The notes under the pieces are model-generated. The model was not told the DNA's origin. It saw only the letters and a program-made list of their open reading frames with translations, and did not search any database. A stretch of 34,989 bases of DNA from JAEUJM01 sp044221555. Its GTDB lineage: Bacteria; Actinomycetota; Acidimicrobiia; Acidimicrobiales; DATDAH01. Position numbers and translations under genes: made by a program. This document shows, one piece after another, positions 27,273-34,953 of this stretch (positions are counted from its first letter, which is position 1; every line of letters starts with the position of its first letter). The DNA is taken from contig JBGAOY010000035.1 of assembly GCA_044221555.1 (NCBI GenBank), positions 1-34,989 of the forward strand. Direction: 5' to 3'.

Positions 27273-27402
27273 GAGTCCCCATCCCATGGGCATGGCCCAT
27301 CCGCTTCGTCGTCAGTTGCGTCATACGACGTCATCGTGAGTCCCCATCCCATGGGCATGGCCCATCCGCTTCGTCGTCAGTTGCGTCATACGACGTCATC
27401 GT
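27273..27402. repeat. Tandem duplication, two 65-bp units
   Basis: Two apparently identical 65-base units (27273-27337 and 27338-27402) lie between ribH and ribBA, with a further partial match just after. Each contains ATGGGCATGGCCCAT (perfect 6-bp arms around ATG) and a copy of the last codons and stop of ribBA (TCATACGACGTCATCG). Unit 2 holds the real ribBA stop. So the event duplicated the ribBA 3' end and the sequence behind it. Confidence 0.9.
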
Positions 27403-28621
27403 CGAGTCCCTCCAAGAGATGACCCATGCGCTCCCGCTTGGTGCGCAGGTACTGGATGTTTTCGGGGTTGGGGATGGATTCCAGGGCGACCCGTTCGACC
27501 ACCTCGAGCCCGAAGCCCTCGAGGCCACCGTACTTCGCGGGGTTGTTGGTCATCAGGCGCATCGTGGTGATGCCCAGGTCGACCAGGATCTGGCTGCCGA
27601 TGCCGTACTCGCGGTTGTCGATGGGCAGGCCCAGCTCCACGTTGGCGTCGACGGTGTCGTGGCCGGCCTCCTGGAGGCTGTAGGCCCGCAGCTTGTGGCC
27701 GATGCCGATGCCGCGCCCCTCGTGGCCCCGTAGGTACACGAGCACGCCCAGCTCCTCCTCGGCGATGCGCGCCATCGCCGCGTCGAGCTGGAGGCCGCAG
27801 TCGCAGCGCAGGGAGCCGAAGATGTCGCCGGTGAGGCACTCGCTGTGCACCCGGACCAGCACGTTGTCCTCCCCCTGCACCGCACCGCGCACCATGGCCA
27901 CGTGCTGCTCGCCGTCGAGCAGCGACTCGTAGCCGTAGCAGGTGAAGTCGCCCCACTCGGTGGGGATGCGGGCCTCGGCGATGCGCTTCACCAGCTTCTC
28001 GTTCTGGCGCCGGTGACGGATCAGCTCGGCGATGGAGATCATCTTCAGGCCGTGCTCGGCGCTGAACTTCTGGAGGTCGGGCACCCGGGCCATCGTCCCG
28101 TCGTCCATCACCAACTCGCACAGCACGCCCGCCGGGTACAGCCCCGCCATGCGGGCCAGGTCGACCGCCGCCTCGGTGTGACCGGCCCGCTTGAGCACGC
28201 CGCCCTCGGCGTAGCGGAGCGGGAAGATGTGGCCCGGGCGAGCGAGGTCGGCCGGGCGGGTGGCCGGGTCGATGAGGCTCTGGATGGTGAGTGCCCGGTC
28301 GGCCGCCGAGATGCCGGTGCTGGTGCCGTGGCGGACGTCGACGCTGTAGGTGAACGCGGTGCGCTGGGCCTCGGTGTTCTGACTGACCATCAGGGGGATG
28401 TCGAGCTCGTCGAGGCGGTCGCCGGTCATCGGCACGCAGATGAGCCCGGAGGTGTGTCGCACGAAGAAGGCGATCTTCTCGGCCGTGGCGTGCTCGGCGG
28501 CCATGATCAGGTCGCCCTCGTTCTCACGGTCCTCGTCGTCGACCACCACGACGATCTCGCCTCGGGCGATGGCCTCGACCGCCTCGTCGACGGTGTTGAA
28601 GGGATTCTTGTGCTCGGCCAT
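27386..28621 (-). CDS. ribBA: Bifunctional DHBP synthase / GTP cyclohydrolase II
   Basis: Feeds both branches of riboflavin synthesis. The 411-residue protein is a fusion. The N-terminal DHBP synthase (about 1-200) shows VVVVDDEDRENEGDLIMAAE, and TEAAVDLARMAGLYPAGVLCE. The C-terminal GTP cyclohydrolase II has the zinc site SECLTGDIFGSLRCDCGLQ, then LRGHEGRGIGIGHKLRAY. ATG at 28621 after a GGAGG site. Starts one base after ribE ends. The C-terminus LLEGLDDDVV and stop lie within the 65-bp tandem duplication. Confidence 0.97.
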   Translation of the reverse strand: MAEHKNPFNTVDEAVEAIARGEIVVVVDDEDRENEGDLIMAAEHATAEKIAFFVRHTSGLICVPMTGDRLDELDIPLMVSQNTEAQRTAFTYSVDVRHGTSTGISAADRALTIQSLIDPATRPADLARPGHIFPLRYAEGGVLKRAGHTEAAVDLARMAGLYPAGVLCELVMDDGTMARVPDLQKFSAEHGLKMISIAELIRHRRQNEKLVKRIAEARIPTEWGDFTCYGYESLLDGEQHVAMVRGAVQGEDNVLVRVHSECLTGDIFGSLRCDCGLQLDAAMARIAEEELGVLVYLRGHEGRGIGIGHKLRAYSLQEAGHDTVDANVELGLPIDNREYGIGSQILVDLGITTMRLMTNNPAKYGGLEGFGLEVVERVALESIPNPENIQYLRTKRERMGHLLEGLDDDVV

Positions 28622-28622
28622 G

Positions 28623-29264
28623 TCAGGCCTCCAGTGCAGGGTCTGCGAGAGAAGTGGTGTCGAGGGTGTGGTCGGGAGCGTCGTGCAGGAGCAGGCGCTC
28701 GGTGTACTTGGCGATGACGTCGACCTCGAGGTTCACGAGGTCGCCGGGATGACGGGCGCCGAGGGTCGTGACCTCGGCGGTGTGCGGGATCACCGCCACG
28801 GTGAAGCCGTCGTCGAGGGGCTCGACCACGGTGAGGCTGACGCCGTCGACGGTGATCGAGCCCTTCTCGATGACGTAGCGGAGCAGGTGCTCGGGCATCC
28901 GGACCGCGAGGTCGGGCACGGGCCGGACCACCTCGCCGACGGCATCGACATGGCCCTGGACCAAGTGGCCGCCGAGGCGGTCCATCAGCCGGACGGGCCG
29001 CTCCAGGTTCACCGGATCGCCGGGTCGGAGTTGTCCGATGTTGGTCCGGGCGAGGGTCTCGTCGCTGACGTCGGCCTCCCACCACGTGGGTGGGTCGGCC
29101 GGGTCGAGGGCGACGATGGTGAGGCAGCACCCGTTGACGGCGGTGGAGTCCCCCAGGCCGGCGCCTTCCAGCACCCCGCCGGCGGCGATGCGGATGCGCA
29201 CCCCGTCCGGGCTCGATTCGATCGATTCGACCGCGCCCAGCTCCTCCACGATCCCGGTGAACAT
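28623..29264 (-). CDS. ribE: Riboflavin synthase, alpha subunit
   Basis: Dismutates two lumazines into riboflavin. The 213-residue protein is the normal two-barrel form: MFTGIVEELG and CCLTIVALD in barrel 1, HLVQGHVDAVGEVV at the middle, GSITVDGVSLTVVEPLDDGFTVAVIPHT in barrel 2. The ATG at 29264 overlaps the ribD stop (TGATG). The palindromic element that ends ribD lies 46 bases before this start. Confidence 0.96.
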   Translation of the reverse strand: MFTGIVEELGAVESIESSPDGVRIRIAAGGVLEGAGLGDSTAVNGCCLTIVALDPADPPTWWEADVSDETLARTNIGQLRPGDPVNLERPVRLMDRLGGHLVQGHVDAVGEVVRPVPDLAVRMPEHLLRYVIEKGSITVDGVSLTVVEPLDDGFTVAVIPHTAEVTTLGARHPGDLVNLEVDVIAKYTERLLLHDAPDHTLDTTSLADPALEA

Positions 29265-30352
29265 CAGGCGTTCCCTCCGGTTGCGGTGCCTGTAGCGGCA
29301 CGTCCGTCCGTTCTGGCTCCCGATTGGACCGCCATGGCGGTCCGATCGGGAGCCAGAACTGCTGATCTCGGGGCCACCTCGATCCGGAGGTCGTCACCTA
29401 CCAGGCGCACCGACGTCATCCGGCCCCGCCACACGTCGTCGATGGTGGGCGCGCCGGCGCCGGCGAACAGCGGCCGACCGTCGTCGCCGCCGAAGAGGAC
29501 CGGCGCGAGGTAGAGCACGTAGCGGTCGACCAGCCCGGCGCGGTGGAAGTCGCCGGCGACGGTGGCGCCGCCCTCGACCATGGCCTGCAGCACTCCTCGG
29601 CGGCCCAGCTCGTCGAGCACGTCGGGCAGGGGGCCGTCGAGCTCGAGGGCGGGGTGGACCTTGGCGCCGGCGGGCGCCCGACCGAGCACCACCCGCAGCG
29701 GGTCGTCACCCTCGGCGTCGCGCACGGTGAGCGACGGGTCGTCGGCCCGCACGGTGCCGGCCCCGACGATGACGGCGTCGCTCTCGGCCCGCAGGGCGTG
29801 GGCATCGGCGCGGGCCTCGGGCCCGGTGATCCACTGGCTCGAGCCGTCGGGAGCGGCGGTGCGGCCGTCGGCCGAGGCGGCCAGCTTCAGCACGACCCAG
29901 GGACGGCCGGTGGTGCGGTGCTTCACGTAGGGCGCCAGTTGCTCGGCGACCGCGTCGAACCCCACGCCTTCGACCACCTCGATGCCGGCGGCCGCCAGCT
30001 TGTCGGCGCCCTGGCCGGACACCCGCGGGTCGGGGTCGCGCAGGGCGAACACCACACGGGCCACGCCCGCCTCGATCAGCGCATCGGCGCAGGGCCCCGT
30101 CCGACCGGAGTGCGAGCAGGGCTCGAGCGTGCAGTGGACGGTCGCGCCGCGGGCCCGGTCGCCGGCCGCGGCCAGCGCCACCCGCTCGGCGTGGGGGCCG
30201 CCGGGAGGCTGGGTGGCTCCCTCGAAGGTGGTGCCGTCGGTGGCGGTGAGCACGCAGCCGACCCACGGGTTGGGCGACGTGGTGGCGCGCACGGTGGCCG
30301 CCAGCGCCACCGCCCTCGCCATCACCCGCCCGTCACCCGTTTCGTCGTCCAC
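29264..30352 (-). CDS. ribD: Bifunctional riboflavin deaminase/reductase
   Basis: Deaminates then reduces the pyrimidine intermediate with NADPH. The 362-residue protein has the zinc deaminase motif HAE (54-56) with CTLEPCSHSGRTGPCADAL (Cys79 and Cys88), and the reductase part (about 145-325) with RPWVVLKLAASADGRTAAPDGSSQWITG. The start is GTG at 30352 after GAGGAG (5-base spacing). After LRIEVAPRS the normal end is replaced by about 32 residues; residues 332-348 are encoded by the palindromic element at 29310-29359. First gene behind the FMN riboswitch. Confidence 0.96.
   Translation of the reverse strand: MDDETGDGRVMARAVALAATVRATTSPNPWVGCVLTATDGTTFEGATQPPGGPHAERVALAAAGDRARGATVHCTLEPCSHSGRTGPCADALIEAGVARVVFALRDPDPRVSGQGADKLAAAGIEVVEGVGFDAVAEQLAPYVKHRTTGRPWVVLKLAASADGRTAAPDGSSQWITGPEARADAHALRAESDAVIVGAGTVRADDPSLTVRDAEGDDPLRVVLGRAPAGAKVHPALELDGPLPDVLDELGRRGVLQAMVEGGATVAGDFHRAGLVDRYVLYLAPVLFGGDDGRPLFAGAGAPTIDDVWRGRMTSVRLVGDDLRIEVAPRSAVLAPDRTAMAVQSGARTDGRAATGTATGGNA
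29310..29359. repeat. 50-bp palindromic element inside the ribD 3' end
   Basis: The whole 50 bases form one palindrome with a single G-T mismatch: half GTTCTGGCTCCCGATTGG ACCGCCA against TGGCGGTCCGATCGGGAGCCAGAAC (split here by halves), centred between 29334 and 29335. Same ends and length as the argC copy. It lies 46 bases before the ribE start and is translated as part of RibD. No T tract follows. Confidence 0.92.
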
Positions 30353-30412
30353 CAGTGCTCCTCAGCGTGCGCAGGCAAGGGTGCGCGCGCCAGAGGGTCC
30401 GGCGTGTCGACA

Positions 30413-30535
30413 CCCTCGCTCCCATCCGGACTGTGACCGTCGGCTCCGGAACTTCCCCGGATCGGCCCTGGCCCGAGGGCCAGGGTTCGCAGGCTGTACT
30501 GCCGGTCGGGACTTTCACCCAAAACCCCGCGAGGG
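30413..30535 (-). ncRNA. FMN riboswitch (RFN element)
   Basis: Minus-strand leader of ribD. Recognised by the conserved RFN blocks: GGGTGAAAGTCCCGACCGGC, the AGCCTGCGA-type block, GTTCCGGAGCCGACGGT and ACAGTCCGGATGGGAG. P1 closes with CCCTCGC (RNA 5' side 30535-30529 as complement) and GCGAGGG (30419-30413). It senses FMN and should lower riboflavin synthesis. The 60 bases from the aptamer to ribD have no U tract, and contain GC-rich stems near the GAGGAG site, so control at translation start is more likely than termination (inference). Confidence 0.96.
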
Positions 30536-30559
30536 GTTGTGTTCAGTTGTGTGTGATCG

Positions 30560-30581
30560 AAATTAGAACAGATTCTAATTT
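30560..30581. promoter_or_regulatory. Perfect inverted repeat over the ribD -10 box
   Basis: AAATTAGAA (30560-30568), CAGA, TTCTAATTT (30573-30581): 9-base perfect arms in otherwise GC-rich DNA. It covers the predicted -10 and start point of the ribD promoter, so a dimeric repressor is suggested. It resembles the TnnAACnnGTTnnA pattern of TetR-type regulators such as KstR with one mismatch, but the link is weak. In RNA it could also form a 5' hairpin. Confidence 0.5.
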
Positions 30582-30600
30582 TGTCCGGTCCTCAGGTCAA
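30572..30600 (-). promoter_or_regulatory. Predicted ribD promoter
   Basis: Minus strand: TTGACC (30600-30595), 17-base spacer, TAGAAT (30577-30572). Both boxes are close to the sigma-70 consensus. Start near 30565 would put the FMN aptamer about 30 nt from the 5' end, as expected for a riboswitch leader. The -10 lies in a perfect inverted repeat. Confidence 0.7.
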
Positions 30601-30648
30601 CCTCAGCTCCGTGACGGCGGCCGGACGGGTGGATCGGCCGACGCCAGG

Positions 30649-31137
30649 TCAGTGCTCGCGGTTGCCGGCCAGCAGGCGGAGGGCGTGGGGGATGACGTCG
30701 AGGACGGCATCCAGGGTCTCGATGCAGCCCTTGGTGGAGCCGGGGGTGTTCAGCACCAGGCTCTCCCCCACCGTTCCCGCCACGGCCCTGGACAGGCGGC
30801 CGAGGGGGCTGACCAGGCGCATGGCCTCGGCCAGGCCGGGCGCCACCCGGTCGACCACCCGCAGCGTTCCCTCCGGGGTGAGGTCCCGAGGGCCGAAGCC
30901 GGTGCCACCCGTCGTGACCACCAGGCCGGGGAAGCCGTCGGTCATCTCCGTCAGCGCCGCCGCCACCGGCTCGATGCCGTCCTCGGTGACCCGGCGCTCG
31001 ACCACCTCGTAGCCGTTGGCGGTGAGGTGCTCGGCCAGCGCCACGCCCGACGTGTCCTCGCGGGTGCCCGCCACCACCCCGTCGGACACGGTCAGCACCT
31101 TCGCGTACCCGTGGTAGTCGTTGTCGTCCAGGCTCAT
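30649..31137 (-). CDS. MogA/MoaB-family molybdopterin biosynthesis protein
   Basis: Acts in molybdenum cofactor synthesis by adenylating molybdopterin. The 162-residue protein has AKVLTVSDGVVAGTREDTSG, LVVTTGGTGFGPRDLTPE and VLNTPGSTKGCIETLDAVL, the MoCF-binding motifs. ATG at 31137 (MSLDDNDYHGYAKV) after a GGTGAGG site. It stands between fmt and ribD; no other cofactor genes are near. MogA and MoaB cannot be separated here with certainty. Confidence 0.9.
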   Translation of the reverse strand: MSLDDNDYHGYAKVLTVSDGVVAGTREDTSGVALAEHLTANGYEVVERRVTEDGIEPVAAALTEMTDGFPGLVVTTGGTGFGPRDLTPEGTLRVVDRVAPGLAEAMRLVSPLGRLSRAVAGTVGESLVLNTPGSTKGCIETLDAVLDVIPHALRLLAGNREH

Positions 31138-31175
31138 GACCTCACCGTAGGTCCCGGAAACAGGCCGAAGTCCTC

Positions 31176-31225
31176 GTTCTGGGACCAGATCTCCCGCGTC
31201 ACCGGTCGACTTCTGTACCCAGAAC
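31176..31225. repeat. 50-bp divergent copy of the GTTCTGG inverted-repeat family
   Basis: Ends GTTCTGGG (31176-31183) and CCCAGAAC (31218-31225) are perfect inverted repeats; matching continues as 12 of 14 bases (then CAGA on both sides). Total length is exactly 50 bp as in the argC and ribD copies, but the interior differs. It sits between fmt and mog, 39 bases before the mog start. Confidence 0.6.
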
Positions 31226-31231
31226 GGATCG

Positions 31232-32137
31232 TCACTCGCCCAGGCGCTCGCCCTCGGACCAGTGAGTGCCGTTGAACCAGGCCTCCGCCGGCTGGCGGCC
31301 CTTGCCCTCGGGCTGCACCTCGACCAGGGCGATCGGGCCGTCGCCGGCGCCGGCCAGCACCTCACCCCCCGTGTGCTCGACGTCGCCGATGGCCATGCCC
31401 GGCGCCGGGGGCGAGTCGATCAGCCGCGTGCGGTGGACCTTGAGCCGCCGGCCCCGGAACGTGGTCCAGGCGTCGCCCACCCGCACCTGGCGATGGGTCT
31501 CGACCGCCGGCCGGTTCCAGTCGATCTCGCGCTCCTCGGGACGGATCTTCCTGGCGTAGGTGACCTCGCCGTCCTGCGGCGTCGGCTCGCCGAAGCCTTC
31601 GGCCAGGGCATCGAGCAGCAGCGACGAGCCCAGGTCGACCAGCTCGTCGCGCAGCTCGTCCAGGGTGACGTCGGGGTGGATCCAGCACTCGGTGCGGGCG
31701 TACACGGCGCCGGCGTCGAGCTCGGGGACCACCGCCATGAGGCACACGCCGGTGTGCTCGTCGCCGGCGAGGATGGCCCGCTCGACCGGTGCCGCCCCCC
31801 GCCAGCGGGGCAGCAGCGAGAAGTGGAGGTTCACCAGCGGCAGGGCCTCGAGGACGTGATCCTGGAGGATCTCGCCGAAGGCCACCACCACGCCCAGCTC
31901 GGCACCCACCGACAGCACGTCGTCGACGTCGTGGCTGACCGGGATGCCGAGGTCCAGTGCGGCCTGCTTCACCGGGCTCGGCTGGAGATCGCCGCCCCTC
32001 CCCCGCCGCTTGTCGGGACGGGTGACCACCAGCGCGACGTCGCGGCCGTCGTCGACCAGCGCGTGCAATGGGGGCACGGCCAGCGCGGGCGTGCCCAGGT
32101 ACACCAGCCGCTGGGGCGACGGCGGCACCGGGATCAC
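31232..32137 (-). CDS. fmt: Methionyl-tRNA formyltransferase
   Basis: Formylates initiator Met-tRNA with 10-formyl-tetrahydrofolate. The protein of 301 residues has LVYLGTPALAVPPLHALV at the start, the folate site NLHFSLLPRWRGAAPVERAI, and a C-terminal OB-like tRNA-binding domain (about 205-295). The GTG at 32137 (VIPVPPSPQRLVYLG) is the best start; another GTG three codons on is possible. 22 bases after def, its functional partner. Confidence 0.95.
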   Translation of the reverse strand: MIPVPPSPQRLVYLGTPALAVPPLHALVDDGRDVALVVTRPDKRRGRGGDLQPSPVKQAALDLGIPVSHDVDDVLSVGAELGVVVAFGEILQDHVLEALPLVNLHFSLLPRWRGAAPVERAILAGDEHTGVCLMAVVPELDAGAVYARTECWIHPDVTLDELRDELVDLGSSLLLDALAEGFGEPTPQDGEVTYARKIRPEEREIDWNRPAVETHRQVRVGDAWTTFRGRRLKVHRTRLIDSPPAPGMAIGDVEHTGGEVLAGAGDGPIALVEVQPEGKGRQPAEAWFNGTHWSEGERLGE

Positions 32138-32159
32138 GGCGTGGCGGGGGTGGTCGCGC

Positions 32160-32702
32160 TCAGGGGAGCCGCAGCCCGCCGGGTACCGCCGCCGATCGCT
32201 CGGGAGCGGGGGGCGCGGCCAGGGTGAGCTCGCGCAGCGTGCGCAGGGCGTCCTTGCGCTGGTCGTCGTCGAGGCGCTCGAGCAGCAGCACACCGTCGAG
32301 GTGGTCGAGCTCGTGCTGGAAGAGGCGGGACAGCAACTCGTCGGCCTCGACCGACACCTCGTTGCCGTCGAGGTCGTACCCGGTCAGGTGGATCTGCTTC
32401 GGTCGGATGATCTCCCACGACAGTCCGGGCACCGACAGGCACCCCTCCTCGTAGGCCCACTCGCCGCTGCTCTCGGAGATCACCGGGTTCACCAGCACCG
32501 CGGGCCCCTCGCCGGCGTCGTAGACGAACAGGCGCTTCTGCACGCCCACCTGCGGGGCGGCCAGGCCCAACCCGGGCGCCTCGTACATGGTGGTCAGCAT
32601 GTCGTCGGCCAGGCGCGCCAACGCGCCGTTGATGTCGTCCACCTCGGCCGCTCGCTGGGTGAGCACCGGGTCGCCGAAGACGCGGATCGCGTAGGGAGCC
32701 AT
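32160..32702 (-). CDS. def: Peptide deformylase
   Basis: Metal hydrolase that removes the formyl group from new proteins. The 180-residue protein shows all three motifs: GLGLAAPQ (44-51), EGCLS (86-90, metal Cys88) and HELDH (130-134, two metal His and the catalytic Glu). ATG at 32702 after GAAGG. It starts 6 bases after the rsmD stop and is followed by fmt, a common pair. Confidence 0.97.
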   Translation of the reverse strand: MAPYAIRVFGDPVLTQRAAEVDDINGALARLADDMLTTMYEAPGLGLAAPQVGVQKRLFVYDAGEGPAVLVNPVISESSGEWAYEEGCLSVPGLSWEIIRPKQIHLTGYDLDGNEVSVEADELLSRLFQHELDHLDGVLLLERLDDDQRKDALRTLRELTLAAPPAPERSAAVPGGLRLP

Positions 32703-32708
32703 ACGCCT

Positions 32709-33257
32709 TCAGGCTACCGAGTAGAAGCGCAGGGCCACATTGCCGTAGCGACGGGAATCGTGCAGCTGCAGGCGGACGAGGGGCGGCTCGTCGGCCTCCT
32801 CCCGCGGGTCGAGCTGCACCACCACGAGGGCATCGGGGGCGAGCAGGGTGGGGTGGGCGTCGATCGCCGCCAGCGAACGGCCCCACAACCCCTGCCACTG
32901 CGGCGGACCGGAGAACACCACGTCGAACGGCTCGTGTGAGCGGTCGAGCCAGGCGAACACCTCCGACCGGACCACCTCGGCCTTCTCGGCCAGACGGGTC
33001 GTGGTGAGGTTGGCGCGGATGACGTCGACCACGGCGCGGTCCTGCTCGACCAGGACCGCTGATGCGGCGCCGCGGCTGAGCGCTTCGATGCCCACCGCGC
33101 CGGTGCCGGCGAAGAGATCGAGGAAGCGGGTGCCTCGGATACCGGTGCCGAAGATGTTGAACAGCGACTCCTTGGCCCGGTCGCTGATGGGCCGGGTCCC
33201 CTCGGATGGCGGCCCCTGCAACCGCAGCCCCCGGGCCGCCCCCCCTACGACCCGCAC
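32709..33257 (-). CDS. rsmD: RsmD-like 16S rRNA (guanine-N2) methyltransferase
   Basis: Family members methylate G966 of 16S rRNA with SAM. The 182-residue protein has the start VRVVGGAARGLRLQGPP, TRPISDRAKESLFNIF and the SAM loop FLDLFAGTGAVGIEALSRGA (46-64). The usual catalytic [D/N]PP[Y/F] motif reads SGPPQW (116-121), so the Asp/Asn and the aromatic residue at their usual places are missing. GTG start at 33257; upstream sequence is the palindromic element (33270-33312). It may be active in a changed way, or may have lost activity. Confidence 0.9.
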   Translation of the reverse strand: MRVVGGAARGLRLQGPPSEGTRPISDRAKESLFNIFGTGIRGTRFLDLFAGTGAVGIEALSRGAASAVLVEQDRAVVDVIRANLTTTRLAEKAEVVRSEVFAWLDRSHEPFDVVFSGPPQWQGLWGRSLAAIDAHPTLLAPDALVVVQLDPREEADEPPLVRLQLHDSRRYGNVALRFYSVA

Positions 33258-33269
33258 GGCAAACCCCCC

Positions 33270-33312
33270 GTTCTGGCTCCCGATCGGACCGCTATAGCGG
33301 TCCGATCGGGAG
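33270..33312. repeat. Truncated copy of the palindromic element between priA and rsmD
   Basis: GTTCTGGCTCCCGATCGG begins at 33270 and the core CTCCCGATCGGACCGCTA / TAGCGGTCCGATCGGGAG (33277-33312) is a perfect 36-base palindrome. The expected right end (CCAGAAC) is missing; the priA stop (33318-33316) lies there instead. It is 13 bases before the rsmD start. Confidence 0.9.
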
Positions 33313-33315
33313 GCA

Positions 33316-34953
33316 TCAGCGGAGGGGGTCGACGGCCAGGCGCAGCCGCCCGGGCGGACGGGGCGTCGCCGCGAGGGCGTCGCACAGCGTTCGGTGGTCG
33401 GGCGCTCGAAGGAGCCACACACCGTCGCGCGGCCCGAGCAGATCGACCCCGAGCGGGGCACCCAGGGCCTCGACGTACGCGTCGGCGGCGGCGCCCGACA
33501 CCGTCGCGGTGGCCGCGAAGGGCGGGTCGCCGAGGGCGACGCGCCGCTCGCGGTCGGCGGCCGCGACGCGGCCTGGGTCGGCGTGCAGGGCGGCGCTCAC
33601 CACCTCATGATGGGGCAGGCGGGTCTGCAGGACGAGGCGCCCGCCCTGGGCCCGCCCACCGAGCAGTCGTGCCGCCCGGGCCACCAGCGCCATCGCCTGC
33701 TCGCCGGCGCGGTAGCGCGGTGCCACCAGCTCCTGGTCGAGGTCGAGGAACGCCACCACCGCGGCGTCGGGCACCTGGTGCAGCACCGCCTCGGTGCCCA
33801 CGTAGATGCGGCCCGGCGGCAGCTCGTCGCCCGCGGTCTTGGCGCTGATCTCGACCACCGGCTCGCCGGCCAGGGCCTCGAGCTCCTCGCGGGCCCGGCT
33901 GATGCCGGCCCGCAGGTTCTTCAGCAGGGTGCCGTGGCAGGCCAGGCACACGACGGGCCGTTCGAGCCCGCAACTGCGGCACGCCAACGTGCCCTTCTCG
34001 TTCTCGACCGTCGAGGCCCCGCAGCGCTCGCAACGGGCCAGTTCCCCGCACCGGGCGCAGGCCAGCAGCCGCGCCCGCCCGACGCGGTTCAGGACGCACA
34101 CCACCCGCCCCGCGCCCCGCAGGCGCTGCACGAGCAGGGGCGAGTACAGGCCCGCCTTCACCGGGTCCTCCTGGCGGCGGTCGACCACGTCGACCACCGG
34201 CCAGCCCTGACGCTCCGCCTGACGCGACGGTGCCAGCAGCGTCCCCCACGCCTGGGCCTCGAGCGTCGGGCAGGGCGACACCAGCACACACGGGACGCCG
34301 GCCCGGCGAGCCCGCTCGATCGCCACGTCCCGTGCGTTCCAGGTGGGTGTGCGCTCCTCCTGCAGGCCCTCGTCGTGCTCGTCCAGCACCACCACCGCCG
34401 CGAGGTCGTGGACCGGCGCCCACGCCGCGGCGCGAGCGCCGACCACGGTGGCGCCGCCGGCCGCCACCGCCCAGTCACGCGGCATCGTCGCGGTCGTCAC
34501 CCCGGCCCGGCGCAGACGCAGGCCCAGGTGGCGCGCGCCGCCGAGCGAGGGTGTGATCACCAGCGCGTTGCCCCGTCCTGCGGCGGCGAGGACGTACGGG
34601 AAGGCATCGTCGGCGGGCGGCAGGCGCACCACGGCCCGGTCGAGGGCCAGGGCGTCGCGCGCGAGATCGTCGGTCACGACCGGGACCGGGGTGGTCCGGA
34701 CCGGTGCCGCCGGCAGGCGGGCCACCACCCGCTCCGGCGACGCGGTGCGCAGGAACGGCACCCGCCGGCCCGCCCAGCGCCACGCCGCCCACCGGGCGAG
34801 GTCGATCAGGTCGGCGCTCGGCCCCCGCCCTGACACCTTGGCCAGCGGACGCAGCTTCACGCCCGCCGGCGGCTCCACATCGACCGCGGTGGCCCCCCCC
34901 CCCCACCCGCGGGCGGGGGGGTGGAGTCGCCCCCGGGAGCCCCCCCTGGGCAC
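33316..34953 (-). CDS. priA: PriA-type primosomal protein, 5' end missing
   Basis: Replication restart protein, actinobacterial form. Reliable coding runs from the stop to about 34892 (VEPPAGVKLRPLAKVSGRGP and onward). Beyond this, C homopolymers and an in-frame stop (34977-34975) show a faulty contig end, so the true start is not seen. The zinc-binding region has four CxxC pairs (CARCGELARCERC, CRSCGLERPVVCLAC). The Walker A region reads AAAGRGNALVITPS with no GKT, and DEAH is replaced by DEHD, so helicase activity is unlikely, as is typical for actinobacterial PriA. First of a priA-rsmD-def-fmt group. Confidence 0.9.
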   Translation of the reverse strand: MPRGGSRGRLHPPARGWGGGATAVDVEPPAGVKLRPLAKVSGRGPSADLIDLARWAAWRWAGRRVPFLRTASPERVVARLPAAPVRTTPVPVVTDDLARDALALDRAVVRLPPADDAFPYVLAAAGRGNALVITPSLGGARHLGLRLRRAGVTTATMPRDWAVAAGGATVVGARAAAWAPVHDLAAVVVLDEHDEGLQEERTPTWNARDVAIERARRAGVPCVLVSPCPTLEAQAWGTLLAPSRQAERQGWPVVDVVDRRQEDPVKAGLYSPLLVQRLRGAGRVVCVLNRVGRARLLACARCGELARCERCGASTVENEKGTLACRSCGLERPVVCLACHGTLLKNLRAGISRAREELEALAGEPVVEISAKTAGDELPPGRIYVGTEAVLHQVPDAAVVAFLDLDQELVAPRYRAGEQAMALVARAARLLGGRAQGGRLVLQTRLPHHEVVSAALHADPGRVAAADRERRVALGDPPFAATATVSGAAADAYVEALGAPLGVDLLGPRDGVWLLRAPDHRTLCDALAATPRPPGRLRLAVDPLR

